Source: Notolepis coatsorum
Taxonomy: Eukaryota > Chordata > Actinopteri > Aulopiformes > Paralepididae
Length of the DNA: 64,000 nucleotides
NCBI GenBank assembly: GCA_963971535.1
Contig: OZ020593.1
Span: forward strand, 12,054,809-12,118,808
Reading direction: 5' to 3'
Positions 21,095 through 33,627 of this stretch are shown here, one piece after another. How positions within the stretch are numbered: position 1 is the stretch's first letter; the number at the start of each line of letters is the position of its first letter. Made by a program: the position numbers and the translations under genes. A model generated the notes under the pieces. The model saw nothing but the letters and a program-made list of their open reading frames with translations, was not told the origin of the DNA and did not search any database.

Positions 21095-23364
21095 CAGTGG
21101 CGTCGTTAACCCTGGGCTTCCGGGGCTTTAGCCCCGGATGTTTTTCTCCTAGCCCCGGATCTAAAAAAAAAAAAAAAAAAAAAATTGTTTACATTTTTTT
21201 TTTTTTTTTTTTTACTTTATTTTTTTTTTTTTTTATGTCAGCATCCCCATTGTCTGTGCTGAATGTTTGTTAGTGTTTGGTATTTTTTGTTGGTTTTTAG
21301 TACTTTTAAACATTTTTAGTAAGTAGTTTTCATTTGATCCTATAATTCTTTCATTCACCGATTTGTGGACTTTTTTTTTAGTGTCCTGAAAGGCGCCTTA
21401 TAAATCAAATGCATTATTATTATTATTATCATCCAGGAGGGAAAATACACTTTGGATAGTAGGGACTGCATCTCTGCCTGTCCTGACCAGGAAACACTTA
21501 GCAACTGTGATCTCCTCTGGCAATAGTTGGATATTGTAATGTGTGGCGAGGGGTTGCAGCAATTCCACTGAGAGAAACTGGTCTGAGGCTGGATAACATG
21601 CCTGTATGCCTCTCATAAATTGTTATCCAACTCATGAGAACCTGCTCTCAAGCTCTTGCAGCATTCTGTCGACGACTGGATAGAACAGTCTCTGTCTCAG
21701 CTGATCTCCTGAGCTGAGGTCTGAGCTTGTGCCACAAGATGACTCAACTACATACTCGTCCATCCTTTTCTGCTTCCTCTTTTTGGCTGGTAGTATGTTC
21801 CTCAATCCAAAGGCCATTACATATGGCCTTTGTCCTGTCATACATGTCCACTGCCATCTCTGATGTGCGATAACCTTTGAGTGTGTCCTGCACTGTGCTT
21901 TTAAATAGTACAGATATTGAAGATGTGCACTTTAACGCAGCAGCACCTGGAGCCATCCATACCCATGTCCAGTGTCCTATAATAAGCTTTAATCGAACCT
22001 CGGATAGTCCGGTTGGTTTGGGGTGGTGTGAAAGCTCATTCACTCTTGCAAGTGAACCCTGCTGCGGTTCATTTGAGATGTGAATGCAAAGCGGACCAAA
22101 GGCAGGAAAAGACCCAAAAATCGAATCTTTTTTTAATGAGAAGACTGAAACATATGTATATAATGAAACACACAATCGTTTTTTTTCAATTGCCTAAGCA
22201 TGATTTTGAAAACGGGGCCCGGTGTTTCAAAACACACAATTAGCACAACCACACACACAATTATCAGAACACCTCAGATCCTTTGCTAAATTAAACACTT
22301 GTCAAAACCATACACTAATTTTGTTACCATATGAAACACACGTTACATAATGACTTAATTCTGTTTGAACCAGTTACACACACTGCTGTGCTTAACCTAA
22401 AACACATTTAGCAATTCTACTTCTCAGTGATTAGAGTACTGTAAGTGAAGTACGCAGATAATGTGCAAATATACAATAAATTCACCAAACACTACACAAG
22501 ACCAATGCTGTAGACTGATGAAAATATAATTTATTTATCTACATATACCCAAATCAATGATGCAGACTGATGAAAAAAATAACATTTTCTCTCCATATAA
22601 CCAAATCAGTCAACATTTCAACATGGAGAATCACAACAATACATGTCCCAGTTTTCATGCTACTATGTGCATAACACTGTAAGCTCAGCAAATATCAGAC
22701 AAACATAAAATACTGTATCCAGTACAGGTTAAAATTCCAGTAACACAATTTTTTTCTTCTTTGAAAAAATGTAAACAGAAAATACTAGACATTATCTCTT
22801 TGCCTAGCTGGATCTGGCAAGATAATTTTTTGTTGTGATTCTCCATGTTGACTGATTTGGGAAAATGGGAGAAAATGTATATTTTCATCAGTCTGCATCA
22901 TTGGTTGTCTTGTGTAGTGTTTGGTGAATATATTGTATATTTTCACGTTCTCTGTGTACAGTACTTCACTCTCCTTCCATTTTGGTTGAAGACAGGTGAA
23001 CTCACCTGCTGCATTTTTATAGTGCTTAAACCTGATTGTGTATCTACAATTAACTGTGTTTTTATTTTGTTATTGGTGTATATGTGTATGTATGTACAGT
23101 ACATGTATATATATTATATGTATATATATGTGTATATATGTATATTTGTACTCCTGTTGGGGCTTCTTGGACCAGATCAATGTTTTATCTGGCTAAATAA
23201 ATAAATAAATAAGAAACTGATGATTTGGTCCTGTTAACTTTGAATTTTCTAGGGACTGCCCATATCCCTCTCATGGACCTGGACCTCACTTTGAGAACCT
23301 CTAATGATTCTAGTTATTCAGTATTCATCTCTAATTAATCTAAAATTGCGTATTTCTGTGCTTA

Positions 23365-23396
<32 letters not shown>

Positions 23397-23471
23397 GGGG
23401 GTTGGTGACCCCCCCCCTCCACCCCCCTGGGCTGAAGCCCCCAATGTTTTCTAAGCCTAAAAACGCCCCTG
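21095..23471. mobile_element. hAT transposon, decayed, 8-bp TSD
   Basis: Ends CAGTGGCGTCGTTA and AACGCCCCTG. Perfect 8-bp duplication ctgtggac at 21087-21094 and 23472-23479, within the tRNA-like block of the foldback arm. It contains a broken transposase-like region and another inverted MITE-like repeat at about 22559-22910. Confidence 0.8.
21398..22175 (-). pseudogene. hAT-family transposase remnant (ZMYM1-like), frameshifted
   Basis: Minus-strand pieces include TSEMAVDMYDRTKA, QLRQRLFYPVVDRMLQELES and a C-terminal SVELLQPLATHYNIQLLPEE with stops and frame changes between them. The wording resembles the catalytic/dimerisation part of hAT transposases related to ZMYM1. No intact domain is left. 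It lies inside the TSD-flanked hAT element, which supports the call. Confidence 0.55.
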
Positions 23472-24199
23472 CTGTGGACCATATGGTCCCTCGTTTGAAT
23501 CTCTTGCTTACTTTTTTTTTCTCGTAACGTTAAATAATCTATCCACTCTGGTGTCCCAAAAAGGACAATAACACCACCTTATGCATACTGCACCTTATGT
23601 GAATACTGTGATACATACTGTGAATACTGTATATTTCAGTTGGTTAGATAGTCAATTCTATTGACTTATTTGTTTACACTGCTTGTGTTGTTTTCACTAC
23701 CTGTGTACCCCCCATGCTGCTATGATGCCTGAATTACCCCCAAGGGGATCAATAAAGGAATATCTTATCTTATCAACCAGAGTGGATAAATTAATTAACG
23801 TTACAGAAAAAAAAGAAGTATCCTAGAGATTTGAACCTGGCAGGGGACTAACCAGTTGAGCTATACAAGGTGTCTTGAATTGTTATTATAAAATACAATA
23901 TTATAAAATCCTGTCAGGAAGCGTGCCTCAAAGCATGAATGAACCGGCATTTACCGGCATTTCTAAGCACTTTAAACTTACCAGAACTTTAGCACACATA
24001 AAGTCACACGGAAACAGCTCTTCCTGGAGGCAGTACTGTGATACGCATTTACATTTCAGCGTACTGCTACGCTCATAGCGAGGGGGGCGTACTAGCGTAG
24101 GTCAGTGGCCAATCAGAGCGCAAAACAGGAACCCAGAAACACGAACACGTTGGTAAAAGCATAGCCGCGTCTGGGAACTCCGTGCAGGTCCTAGTGCGC

Positions 24200-24345
24200 A
24201 GAGTAGGGTATATCTGCAGAGCCGCAAGCCCAACGTCTGGGCGGGGCTTCGTGGCTTGTACTCGGTTTGACTGTGCGTGGGCGGGGCGTCGTGGCTTATA
24301 CCTTGTTTTGTTTCCTGTAAAACCCGGAAGTAGTCAGTCTGTGCT
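24200..24345 (-). promoter_or_regulatory. tnpo1: Candidate tnpo1 promoter / exon 1 region
   Basis: Two GC boxes (gggcggggc at about 24240 and 24280) and an ETS-like CCGGAAGT at 24326. On the minus strand they precede the sequence that is repeated in the 20338-20700 array. The TSS is not visible, and the foldback insertion lies between this region and the coding exons. Confidence 0.35.
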
Positions 24346-24717
24346 GTTTATTTTTATAATACCGTATATCCATTTTGCTTTTTGAAATTTGACTCAAAAT
24401 AGCGCGCTGGTGTTCGCTACAAAGCGATCGGCGGGCGGAGATTCTGAACGCAGATATTTGCTTTACTGCGGGATCAGGATGATCATATGAATGATGTGAT
24501 TGGCTACATTATTTAACCTGAGCCTATGCGTGATTGGTTACTGCCTGTACCTGGAATTTTAAACGCTGCCACCTAGCCAGCGTTGACACCTCGGCCAGCG
24601 GGCTGCAGCACAAGACACACACAATAGCCAGCAGCCTGCGCACATTATATTATATACATTTCAAGATGCCCAGGGTAGGCATAGCCTAGCCTGGCCTTAT
24701 ATACCCGCCGCCTATGA

Positions 24718-24895
24718 TCAGGGTCCCCCATTTTCAATTCATAATGACATTTATGACATACACAACATACAGATATACAGATATAATAATCTAATCATCT
24801 AATCTAATCATGACATTTATGACATACACATGACATACACAGATAATGATATACAGTACTGTTACATTTGTGACATACACATTACATGAGCAGTA
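24718..24895 (-). mobile_element. LINE-A 3'-UTR fragment
   Basis: agggtcccccattttcaatt, then gacatttatgacatacac repeats, as in the internal part of the LINE-A 3' UTR. Confidence 0.65.
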
Positions 24896-25224
24896 GCGAC
24901 TGGTCATTAGGGACAGGGCCCCACCTAGCGTCACCAAAAAGAACTGCAGACAAATGTTATTCATTCTTAAAGATTTGCCTATTATTTGCTCAAATGTATT
25001 ATGTATGTATATATAGCAACTCACTAAATTGCATACAGTTGATTTGTATTTTAGTTCATGTCATCTCTCTGCCTTGCTGTTTCAGATTGCGTCATTCTCC
25101 CGATCGTTAGGTCTAAAATAGCACGAATGGGGCTAGCCCCTCTCTATCAATGCAGGGTATACTGTAGGGGGGAGAATCCAAGTGCACATGCTCAGGGTGT
25201 TGTATCGACAAAGAAGAGGAAACC

Positions 25225-25700
25225 TTATTTGTATAGAACATTTCATATAAGGTTTGCAGCCCAAAGTGCTTCACATGTAATGTAGTGTAGACAAAAATAG
25301 ACATAGGCATAAAGTGAGCAGAGAATTTACAAAATAAAAGCAATGCATATAGTGCAGACATAAAAAATATTATTATCATTATTGTTATTATTATTATTAC
25401 AATTAAGTAATATTAATCTAACCTAAATTACATTGATTTGTGTACCTGTGTAGTAATAATAATAATACACTTTATTTGTATATAGCACCTTTCATACAAG
25501 AATGTAGACAGTTTACAGTGCAATATTCATAAAAATAGACGCATAATTAGCATAAAATAGACAGATTAAAATAGTGGAGTGCAATAAAATAGCTCTTATT
25601 TGCAGTACAATAATCATAGTGTGTGGATGTATTAAAAGTCTAAGGTGAAGAGGTGCGTTTTTAGCATATATTTTCTTTATATTTGTGATATAGCCTCCCT
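25225..25700. repeat. LINE-like 3'-end fragments
   Basis: Two related blocks (ccttatttgtatagaacatt at 25222 and actttatttgtatatagcac at 25470) of the kind that forms fish LINE/SINE 3' ends. No coding part. Confidence 0.4.
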
Positions 25701-26005
25701 AATGTCCATATAGTGTTCTTTCCATCTGCCCTGAACAATCTTACGTCAGCAGTGTAGCTGAGATCTGCCGGAGACGTTTAGTATATCTTTCATGTTTGAT
25801 CTAATTTGGTCAGACAGAAGGCTCGCTTGCCGGTGCTGCATGAAATCATGTCTCATTCAAGTGTCTCTGCTCTCTACCTTATCTATACTACTCTCGAGTC
25901 TAGTCTCTACCTTCTATACCGTACGGTACAACTAAAGGCATTCATGCGTTTCATTCATTTCTGGATGTCAAGTCAAGTAACATTTATTTATAAAGCACAT
26001 TTCAT

Positions 26006-26425
26006 CAGCTCACAGCTCCGGCGTTGTCACCAGCTTGGCTGGCCGTTCACACTAATACAATTGGCTGTATTAGAGGGTGGGAGAAGCTGGCAGGGTGGGT
26101 CCGGGTCGTTGTAAACAGCGACTCCTACAGTTCGGTCGGGGCGCCTGCTCAGCGCGGATAGGACTTGAGTGGGATAGTGTGATCCTTCCACACACTACAC
26201 GCTCTCAGTGAGAGTCCGCGCTGCCAGGTGAAAAGAAGCGGTTGATTGGCTAGACGTGTGTCGGAGGAAGCAGGTGATAGCCTCCACTCTCCCAGACCGA
26301 CTGTGGGGGGTAAGTGCGCAGCAACCAGGAAGGGGATTGGAAATGGGCATAACGACTAACATTGGGATGGGAGAAAATCGGAGGAAAAAGGAGGGGGAAA
26401 AAGATTAAAAAAAAAAAAAAAAAAA
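26006..26425 (+). mobile_element. Type 1 SINE, head missing
   Basis: Starts at gctcacagctccggcgttgt and runs to the A-rich tail. Duplication aaagcacatttcat at 25992-26005 and 26426-26439. Inserted in a repeat with tttatttataaagcacattt. Confidence 0.88.
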
Positions 26426-27319
26426 AAAGCACATTTCATACACAGAGGCAATTGGAAGTGCTGTACACAAAAGACTACAACAAGAAGGCACAGCATAAAA
26501 AATAATTATTCACTGGGTGTTTTTTAATGGTTCTATAATGAACTAAGCGATTTATTAAAGCTTTTTTTATATAAAGAGTGCCTGGAACTTCCTTATTTTG
26601 GCTCCCGTTATCCAAGAGCACCTTCAAAGAAACACTGGATTCACACCACAACGACGTGCAGCCCTCCTTCCTGTTCAAATCAAAAAAATATGGGTAAAAT
26701 TTTGACTTTTTAATATGTTTTATACAGTTAAAACATATCCCCGGGTCAAATTGACCCCAAGGAACACGGATGTGTACAAAGTGTGTACAGGACATTGAAA
26801 CATTAGCGTTAATGTTATGTTTACCCATTTGTCCTCATTAAATAACTGGGTTAACTGATTCATTTTTCTGGTTTGTCTGTATGTAGCTGCTGACCGGAGC
26901 AAAGTGAATTTCCCCTGTGGACAATAAAGAACATCTAATCTAATCGACTCTTTTATTATTACTATTTCTATTATTATCTTTTCCCATGCCCGGACCTCCC
27001 CTCCCCCATGCTGCTATGACACATGAATTCCTCCAAGGACATTTTTTTTTTTTTTATTTATAGACAATGTGCATTTACTTTAATCATTGTTACATGAAAA
27101 TATGTTTGCACCAGATTTAGCAGAAGCTAATTTCCATCTGTAGTCTATATCCAAAACACATGAAATACAAACAGTGCAAGAGTTCAAAATATCTATACAC
27201 GTAAAGTGCCAGACAACATACACAGGACATACAGCATAAAGAGTGCAAAATACATGCACATGGAAATGCAACATAACATGCACATACACACATAGCACAG
27301 TGCCAAACATAATGATCTA

Positions 27320-28180
27320 TTCTTGACACTTAAGATACAAGACAAGTTCAAAAGTGCAAAGTAAAAGTGACTGAGTCTCTTGTGTAATCATATACACAAG
27401 GAAGTCAGACAGCACCACCTAGCAGCACCACCTGACTTGACTTGCATAAGAATAAAAATAAGTGATGAGAGATAAAAAACACAAGATGTGCCAAAGCAAA
27501 AACATGTGCCGTTCTCTTCACAGATACACACGTATACAAAAATGAACAAACACCGGCATTTTTGGAACCTGTGGAACCTGTTTTAGTGGCTGGTCCTTAA
27601 GGTCCGCTGAGTTTGCTCAGAACAGGGTAAACTGTGTTTTGCTATGATGTCCCTCTAGCTCATGGAATGAACTCCAACAGTCCTTAAAGCTTGAGATTCT
27701 CCCCCTCGGTTGCAGAGTTTAAAACCCTGATCTCCAATCTTTGTCAATCAAGTTGTACATGTTTTAATGAATTTGTTATCCCTGATTTTTGCCTTGACTC
27801 TCTGTGTGTTGACAGGTGTATTTCTGGAATAAAAAGATGGCTTGGAAGTCTTAGTTCTCCATCCCTACCTCTGTTTTTGTAAACCTTTATCGATTTCTCA
27901 ATACAAGTTGATTTAAGTAATCCACCAAAGATGGCAACCTGCGTCCATAGCAATGCATAGCAACACTTTTAATCCACACCCCCTCTCTGAGCCCTATTGA
28001 AATATCTTGAAAGAATATAAACTGGTAAATATCAATATCTGTTTGTTGCCAATTTGCATATTCATAGCTCCTTGTGTTCTCGATTAGGGTAAAGGTGTAG
28101 ACATGCTGCTAATCCATTTTCAGTAGTTCCATTGGGTGGACATTTTTTAAGGGATTAAAATACATCTGGAGGTGGTCTTT
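27320..28180. other. Intergenic stretch with no recognised feature
   Basis: I see no exon, intact transposon or tandem repeat. The preceding 27040-27320 is probably a LINE 3'-end fragment. Confidence 0.35.
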
Positions 28181-28196
28181 AATAATCTACATCTAT

Positions 28197-28642
28197 AGGG
28201 CGGCTACGTGGTGCAGTGGGCAAGGTGCTCACCACGAATACTGGAGACGCTGGGTTCGCCTGTTCGAGCCCAGCGCTCCACATTGCTTTCAGTTTAGCTG
28301 GTCGTCCGTACTAATACACATTGGCAGTATTAGGGGGTGGGAAACTGATGGGTGGGGATCGGGCATTGTGGACAGCGACTCCTACAGGTCGGTTGGTGCG
28401 CCTGCACAGTAGAATCAGGAAGCGATGGGGGCGGGGCCCCTCCAAAGCCCAGACCCCCGACGCTGAAAGATCTCGCTGCGCAGGTGAAAAAGATGCAACT
28501 GCTGTTACCTCGAGTATCGGAGGGGACTCGTGCAATGTATGACTTAGTCCACATTGCAGCCGGCTTGTGGGAGGCAAGAAACAGCGTTCGAGACACGAAA
28601 TTGGGATGGGAGAAAAATGGGAGAAAAAGTGGATAAAAAAGA
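28197..28642 (+). mobile_element. Type 1 SINE, 13-bp TSD
   Basis: Head gggcggctacgtggtgcagt, central cagcgactcctacaggtcgg, tail ttgggatgggagaaaaatgg. Perfect duplication aatctacatctat at 28184-28196 and 28643-28655. Confidence 0.92.
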
Positions 28643-28724
28643 AATCTACATCTATGCTACAGTTTCGAAGGCTGTGATGTAATATACCCCCCCCCCGCCC
28701 CCCCAATAGACAGTCTCCTCCCCA

Positions 28725-29090
28725 CCGTATGTATATTTATCTCCCACTCACCCACCCCCCCTCCTAATGTACAGTCTCCTCCCCATCATGTGTATATAAT
28801 CTGTGTTAGGATCTATGGGTAACAACAGTACTGTATATTTGCATATCATATATGTCACAAATGTGACAGTACTATATACCTGTATGACTGTATGTCCCTA
28901 TGCCATAAATGTCATGATGTCATGTATGTTGTGTATGTCATAAATGTCACTATGAATTGAAAATGGGGGACCCTGATGTAAACAAGACAAACGTCTTTCT
29001 CTGGTCTGCATCCCCTTAACAATTGTGTGTATTGAGCCGTACTGTGTATTGTACCCCATTCTGCAATCTGTTAAATAAAGTTTTCATGTT
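28725..29090 (+). mobile_element. LINE-A 3'-UTR copy
   Basis: tgtatatttatctcccactc through gaattgaaaatgggggaccc to ctgcaatctgttaaataaag. Confidence 0.8.
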
Positions 29091-29262
29091 TTTTTTATTT
29101 TCATGTTTTTTTTTAAATATATTTCTGTGATTTCTTATAATTTGTTTAACAATATTTGTTTTTATTATTGTCATATGTCTGCGTGAATGTTAATTTGGAT
29201 TATAATTAGGGAAGGGAGGGGGTTGAAATGTGTCTTTTTTATTTGTCATGTCATGTGTTACT

Positions 29263-29353
29263 GTATGTATGTATGTATGTATGTATGTATGTATGTATGT
29301 ATGTATGTATGTATGTATGTATGTATGTATGTATGTATGTATGTATGTATGTA
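29263..29353. repeat. (ATGT)n microsatellite
   Basis: About 22 perfect tetramers. Confidence 0.97.
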
Positions 29354-29479
29354 TAAAACAAAAAAATGCAATAAAAAGGTTGTTTAAAAAAAAAATATAT
29401 ATATATGTATAAATAAATAAAGTTTTCATTCAATCATTCATTCATCCCCTAACCATAGATATAGATATCTATGCCCCTA

Positions 29480-29843
29480 ACCCCACCCCCCCGGACGCGT
29501 CATCACTCAGAGAGGGACATGGTATGATCGCGAGAGCAGCGGCTCCCACGCAGCACTGTCTGTAGTGCAGTTCACTGGCGAGATTACAACCAGCTAGATT
29601 TACAAAAGCGTTGAGCTACAATCGTTGTATTTTTAACGCGCTAAATAATACGCAGCGGGATAAAAAACGGTACTTTTGTTAGTTTAGTTTGTTTGTATAG
29701 CAAGTTTCCTTTTGGGACCCGGTTATTATAGAAGAAAGTCCGGCACGTAACGTTAACGAAAGTCGTGTTTGACAAACCGTCCTGTTGTGTTCTGAGGTTC
29801 TGACTCCCCATCTGTCATCTCATCAGCTGCTCCAGCAAACATC
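29480..29843 (+). promoter_or_regulatory. mob1b: mob1b 5' flank / probable 5' UTR
   Basis: The 360 bp before the ATG contain non-repetitive sequence (cgcgtcatcactcagagagg, cacgcagcactgtctgtagt). No clear TATA box. The TSS is not assigned. Confidence 0.35.
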
Positions 29844-29857
29844 ATGAGCTTCCTCTT
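29844..29857 (+). CDS. mob1b: mob1b exon 1 coding part (MSFL + 2 nt)
   Basis: ATG AGC TTC CTC TT followed by donor GTAAGT. Only 14 coding nt, as in vertebrate MOB1 genes. The split codon TT|T is completed in exon 2. The 5' UTR extends upstream; its start is not determined. Confidence 0.9.
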
Positions 29858-32800
29858 GTAAGTGACTTTGGTTTTCTCCCTGAGCCATTGCTTTTTTAAA
29901 TATATATATATATACACACACTGCTGTCTACGGTTAGGCATCGATAATAACATCGATAACAATTCAAGCTAACTAAGCTAATGGCCACCACCACCATAAC
30001 AAAATGGGGGACCCTGATGTAAACAAGACGAAAGTCTTTCTCTGGTCTGCATCCCCTTAACAATTGTGTGTATTGAGCCGTACTGTATTATTGTACCCAT
30101 TCTGCAATCTGTTAATAACATTTTCAATCAATCATTCAATCAAACAAACACATCATCCATAGCGTCAGCAGCGGTTCAGGAAACAGCCCTGAGGAAGCAG
30201 CTAACACTGACTAGCTAAGCAATGGCCACAATAATAACCTCCTCCAATGTACAGTTTCTTCGTCAAATGTATACATACTCTCTTTCTTTATTAGACTCTT
30301 TTTGTATCACAAACCGTACTGTGTTTGTAAATCTGGCATGTCATAAATGTATAGATGTAACAGTACTGTATCTGTATTGATTGATTGAACACTTTATTTA
30401 ACAGGTTGCAGAATGGGTACAATACAGTACGGCTCAATACACACAATTGTTAAGGGGATGCAGACCAGAGAAAGACTTTCGTCTTGTTTACATCAGGGTC
30501 CCCCATTTTCAATTCATCATAACATATGTCATAAATGTATAGATGTAGCAGTACTGTCTATCTGTATGTCGTGTATGTCATATGTTATGATGAATTGAAA
30601 ATGGGGGACCCTGATGTAAACAAGACGAAAGGCTTTCTCTGGTCTGCATCCCTTTAATCTGTCTGTGTGGATCTGTCTTAATCTCAATCTGTTAATAAAC
30701 ATTTCAATCAATCAATCAATCAATCAATCGATCAATCGATCAAGCGGTTCAGGACATGGCCCCAGCCGCTTCATGAGGAGCTAATTATTACACTTGCTAG
30801 CTAAAGCAATGTCTATAATAATAACATCATCCATAGGGTTATTGGCGGTTCAAACACTTAATTTCAAGCATCAAACACTTAGTTTCCTGCATTCTGGTGT
30901 ACTTCGTTCTATGCAACAAGTTGTGCCCTTTCTGCATCAATTTATGGTGGAAATGTCTTTAACCGTGAATATGGATGATATTATCATATTATTATGGTCA
31001 TTGGTTAGCTAGCTAAGTGTTATTAGCGATACTCGATTGATTGATTGAAAACTTTATTAACAGATTGCAGAATGGGTACAGTATTAATACCTAACCCTAT
31101 TATCTGGTATAATATCTGGTATAATAAACCATAACGTTAGTAACTGGCGTATTGCACTACTAATCCAAACGTCATTGTTGTAAAAGGTATGTCTTTAATA
31201 GATGGGCCTAACTTTAGCTATTTATTGCTGGAATGGACAGTTTCTCCTCGGCCAAGACTAACAAGCCATGTAACGTTAAAAAAATAGAACGCGATCGATC
31301 TTGTCCTGAATGACACAATAAACACACGATATAGAACGGTTATTCCTGTACACACGCCTCGGATAAGTAATCATTCAACCAATATACCAAGGGACCTCAG
31401 TCACACACTGTTGAGATATATATTTCATGAATGGTCTGGAAAGGTACTTTAGGGCCCACATTACTTGAGTATTTGTCATCACAGTAGAAGCCACCTTGCC
31501 TAACAGCAGCATTGTTCTTCCTCTTTTCAAAACGTGACTCACAGTGGAAATCGTTCTTCCAAGACGTTCAAACCCAAGAAGAATATTCCCGAGGGCTCAC
31601 ATCAGTACGAGCTGTTGAAGCATGCAGAGGCTACACTGGGAAGTGGTAACCTGCGTATGGCAGTCATGTTACCCGAGGGTGAAGACTTGAACGAGTGGGT
31701 GGCAGTCAACAGTAAGGACACCCCCCCCCCCCCCCCCCCGGCACACCTTTGTTTGGTTATTATGGTTACTCCAGGCCCAGGGCGTAGGCTTGGTTTGGTT
31801 TCAACACTTTAAAGGTGTTGTAAGTGGTATTTTTTTTGTTTGATAAAATGTGTGGTCTACATGTCTAGCCATAACACTGAAGAAGGAACCATAGTTCCGA
31901 AACATGTCTGTTGTTTCCATTTCAGGCTGCCATTAAAACTAATGAACCTGAGAGTGCTGGTCCGGCTTTCCTGCTTTCTTGATATTCAACTTTATGGGAT
32001 TACAGCACCCAGTGTCAGACCTTGAGACTGAGAGCGTGGTCTAACTTGACAATGTGGTCTACATGTTAAAATAATAGCTCTACACTCCGACACCCACATC
32101 ACTGATATAGTGTTTGGTCAGTAACATGGGTCTCCCAGTCCCTCCTGCTCTGCAGTAAACACAAAATACATTTTCCGGTATCCCTTCCCACTTTATGGTA
32201 AATGGTGCATTTATATAGTGCTTTTATCCAAAAATCGCTTTACAATTTTTTGTTCCTCACATTCACTCAGATATTCACACAGACGGGCGGAGGCGACCAT
32301 GTAAGGTGCCAACCTGCAATTAGGGGTTAAATGACTTGCTCAAGGACACTTCGACACGCTGCCTGCTGGGAGGAGCGGCAATCGAACCGGGAACCTTCCG
32401 TTTACTAGACGACTGCTGCTCTACCTCCTGAGCCACTGTCAGGAGAGAGAACTCCACACTGCAAAATAAGAAATAAAAACTAGTTTTATTAAGCAAATGT
32501 GTCCTTGAAACAAGTAAAATAATCTGCCAGTGCATGTTGGCAAATTTGGCTTGGCAAGATTTCTTGAAATAAGGGGGGACCCACGTTACTGACCAAACAC
32601 TATATCAGTGATGGCTGTCAGCATGTAGAGCTATTTAACACATAACTATTTAACAAAATAATTCCAATTACATTAAGGGGGGGGGGGGGGGGGGGTCCTC
32701 CCCCAGGAACCTTTGAGCGTCAAACAGTCAAAATCACAAGAAATCCCATCTTTAAAAGATTAGGCTACTCCCACAGGTCTCATATTGTCCTCGGTTAGCT

Positions 32801-33585
32801 TGTTCCCGTAATCCATTTATCTCTCTCTCCCCGCGGCTCTTCTGTTTTTAAAATGACCTTTTATGGTTTGATACCAACCGTGTCCCTGAACTCTTATTCC
32901 AGTCCCGTTACTGAAGAGTTATTCTCCCTCCCAAGCACTCGGTGAACTGTCGTAGCAACGCTCGGTGGAAGGAAGGCCCATGTGAAGTCACGCTGCAGGA
33001 GGAACCCACTGTGCTGCATGTTAAACAGGGGTCATTGTCTGAACTGTCAGGGCCTTGTTTACCATCATCCTCTACACTTCAGACAAAATTGCCGGCCAGA
33101 GGAAGACTTATTTCCTCTTGCACACATCCGATGACCGCATCCACCACACCGGTCGGTCAGTCAGTAGTTCTCCTCTGTGAGATTAGCAAATAGAGAACTA
33201 CCCCCCCCCCCCTCACCCCTCACCCCCTCGAAACTGTTAGGAATCAGCTGACGTTTGTTTGATCCTGGCCCCCAAAGTAGGCCTCATGTTTCCAGGAGTG
33301 CAATTAATGCTGGAGTGCATTTTTTTTTTTTATTATAGTTTGGATCAGGTTAGTGGTAGTGGTGGTAGATCAGGTTATATGACACGCTTGTGTTATTCAA
33401 GTATGTGTACATAAAATGTAAATAATATACATATACAGTACATATATTTATATTTACAGCATATATATATCCATACTGTCTGAATATACTTGCATACAAT
33501 TCTTCTATATACCTACTTATACACCTGCATATAACACATAATAGCTCTGTTTGATAGCATGTACAGTAATGCTGTGTATACCGTG

Positions 33586-33627
<42 letters not shown>

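Larger units (their letters stand above)
20702..24168. mobile_element. Large foldback element, copy E, containing a hAT transposon
   Basis: Inverted termini gcggctatgcttttaccaac and its counterpart at 24140-24168. Flanking 9-mers gactgggaa (20693-20701) and gtctgggaa (24169-24177). Arm blocks include TCTGATTGGCCACTGACCTA and a tRNA-like block (tatagctcaactggttagtc; reverse at 23838-23880). Tag TACCAACGCGTTCGTG in both arms (20715-20730, 24140-24155; one mismatch). The element splits the ~60-bp array. Confidence 0.8.
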
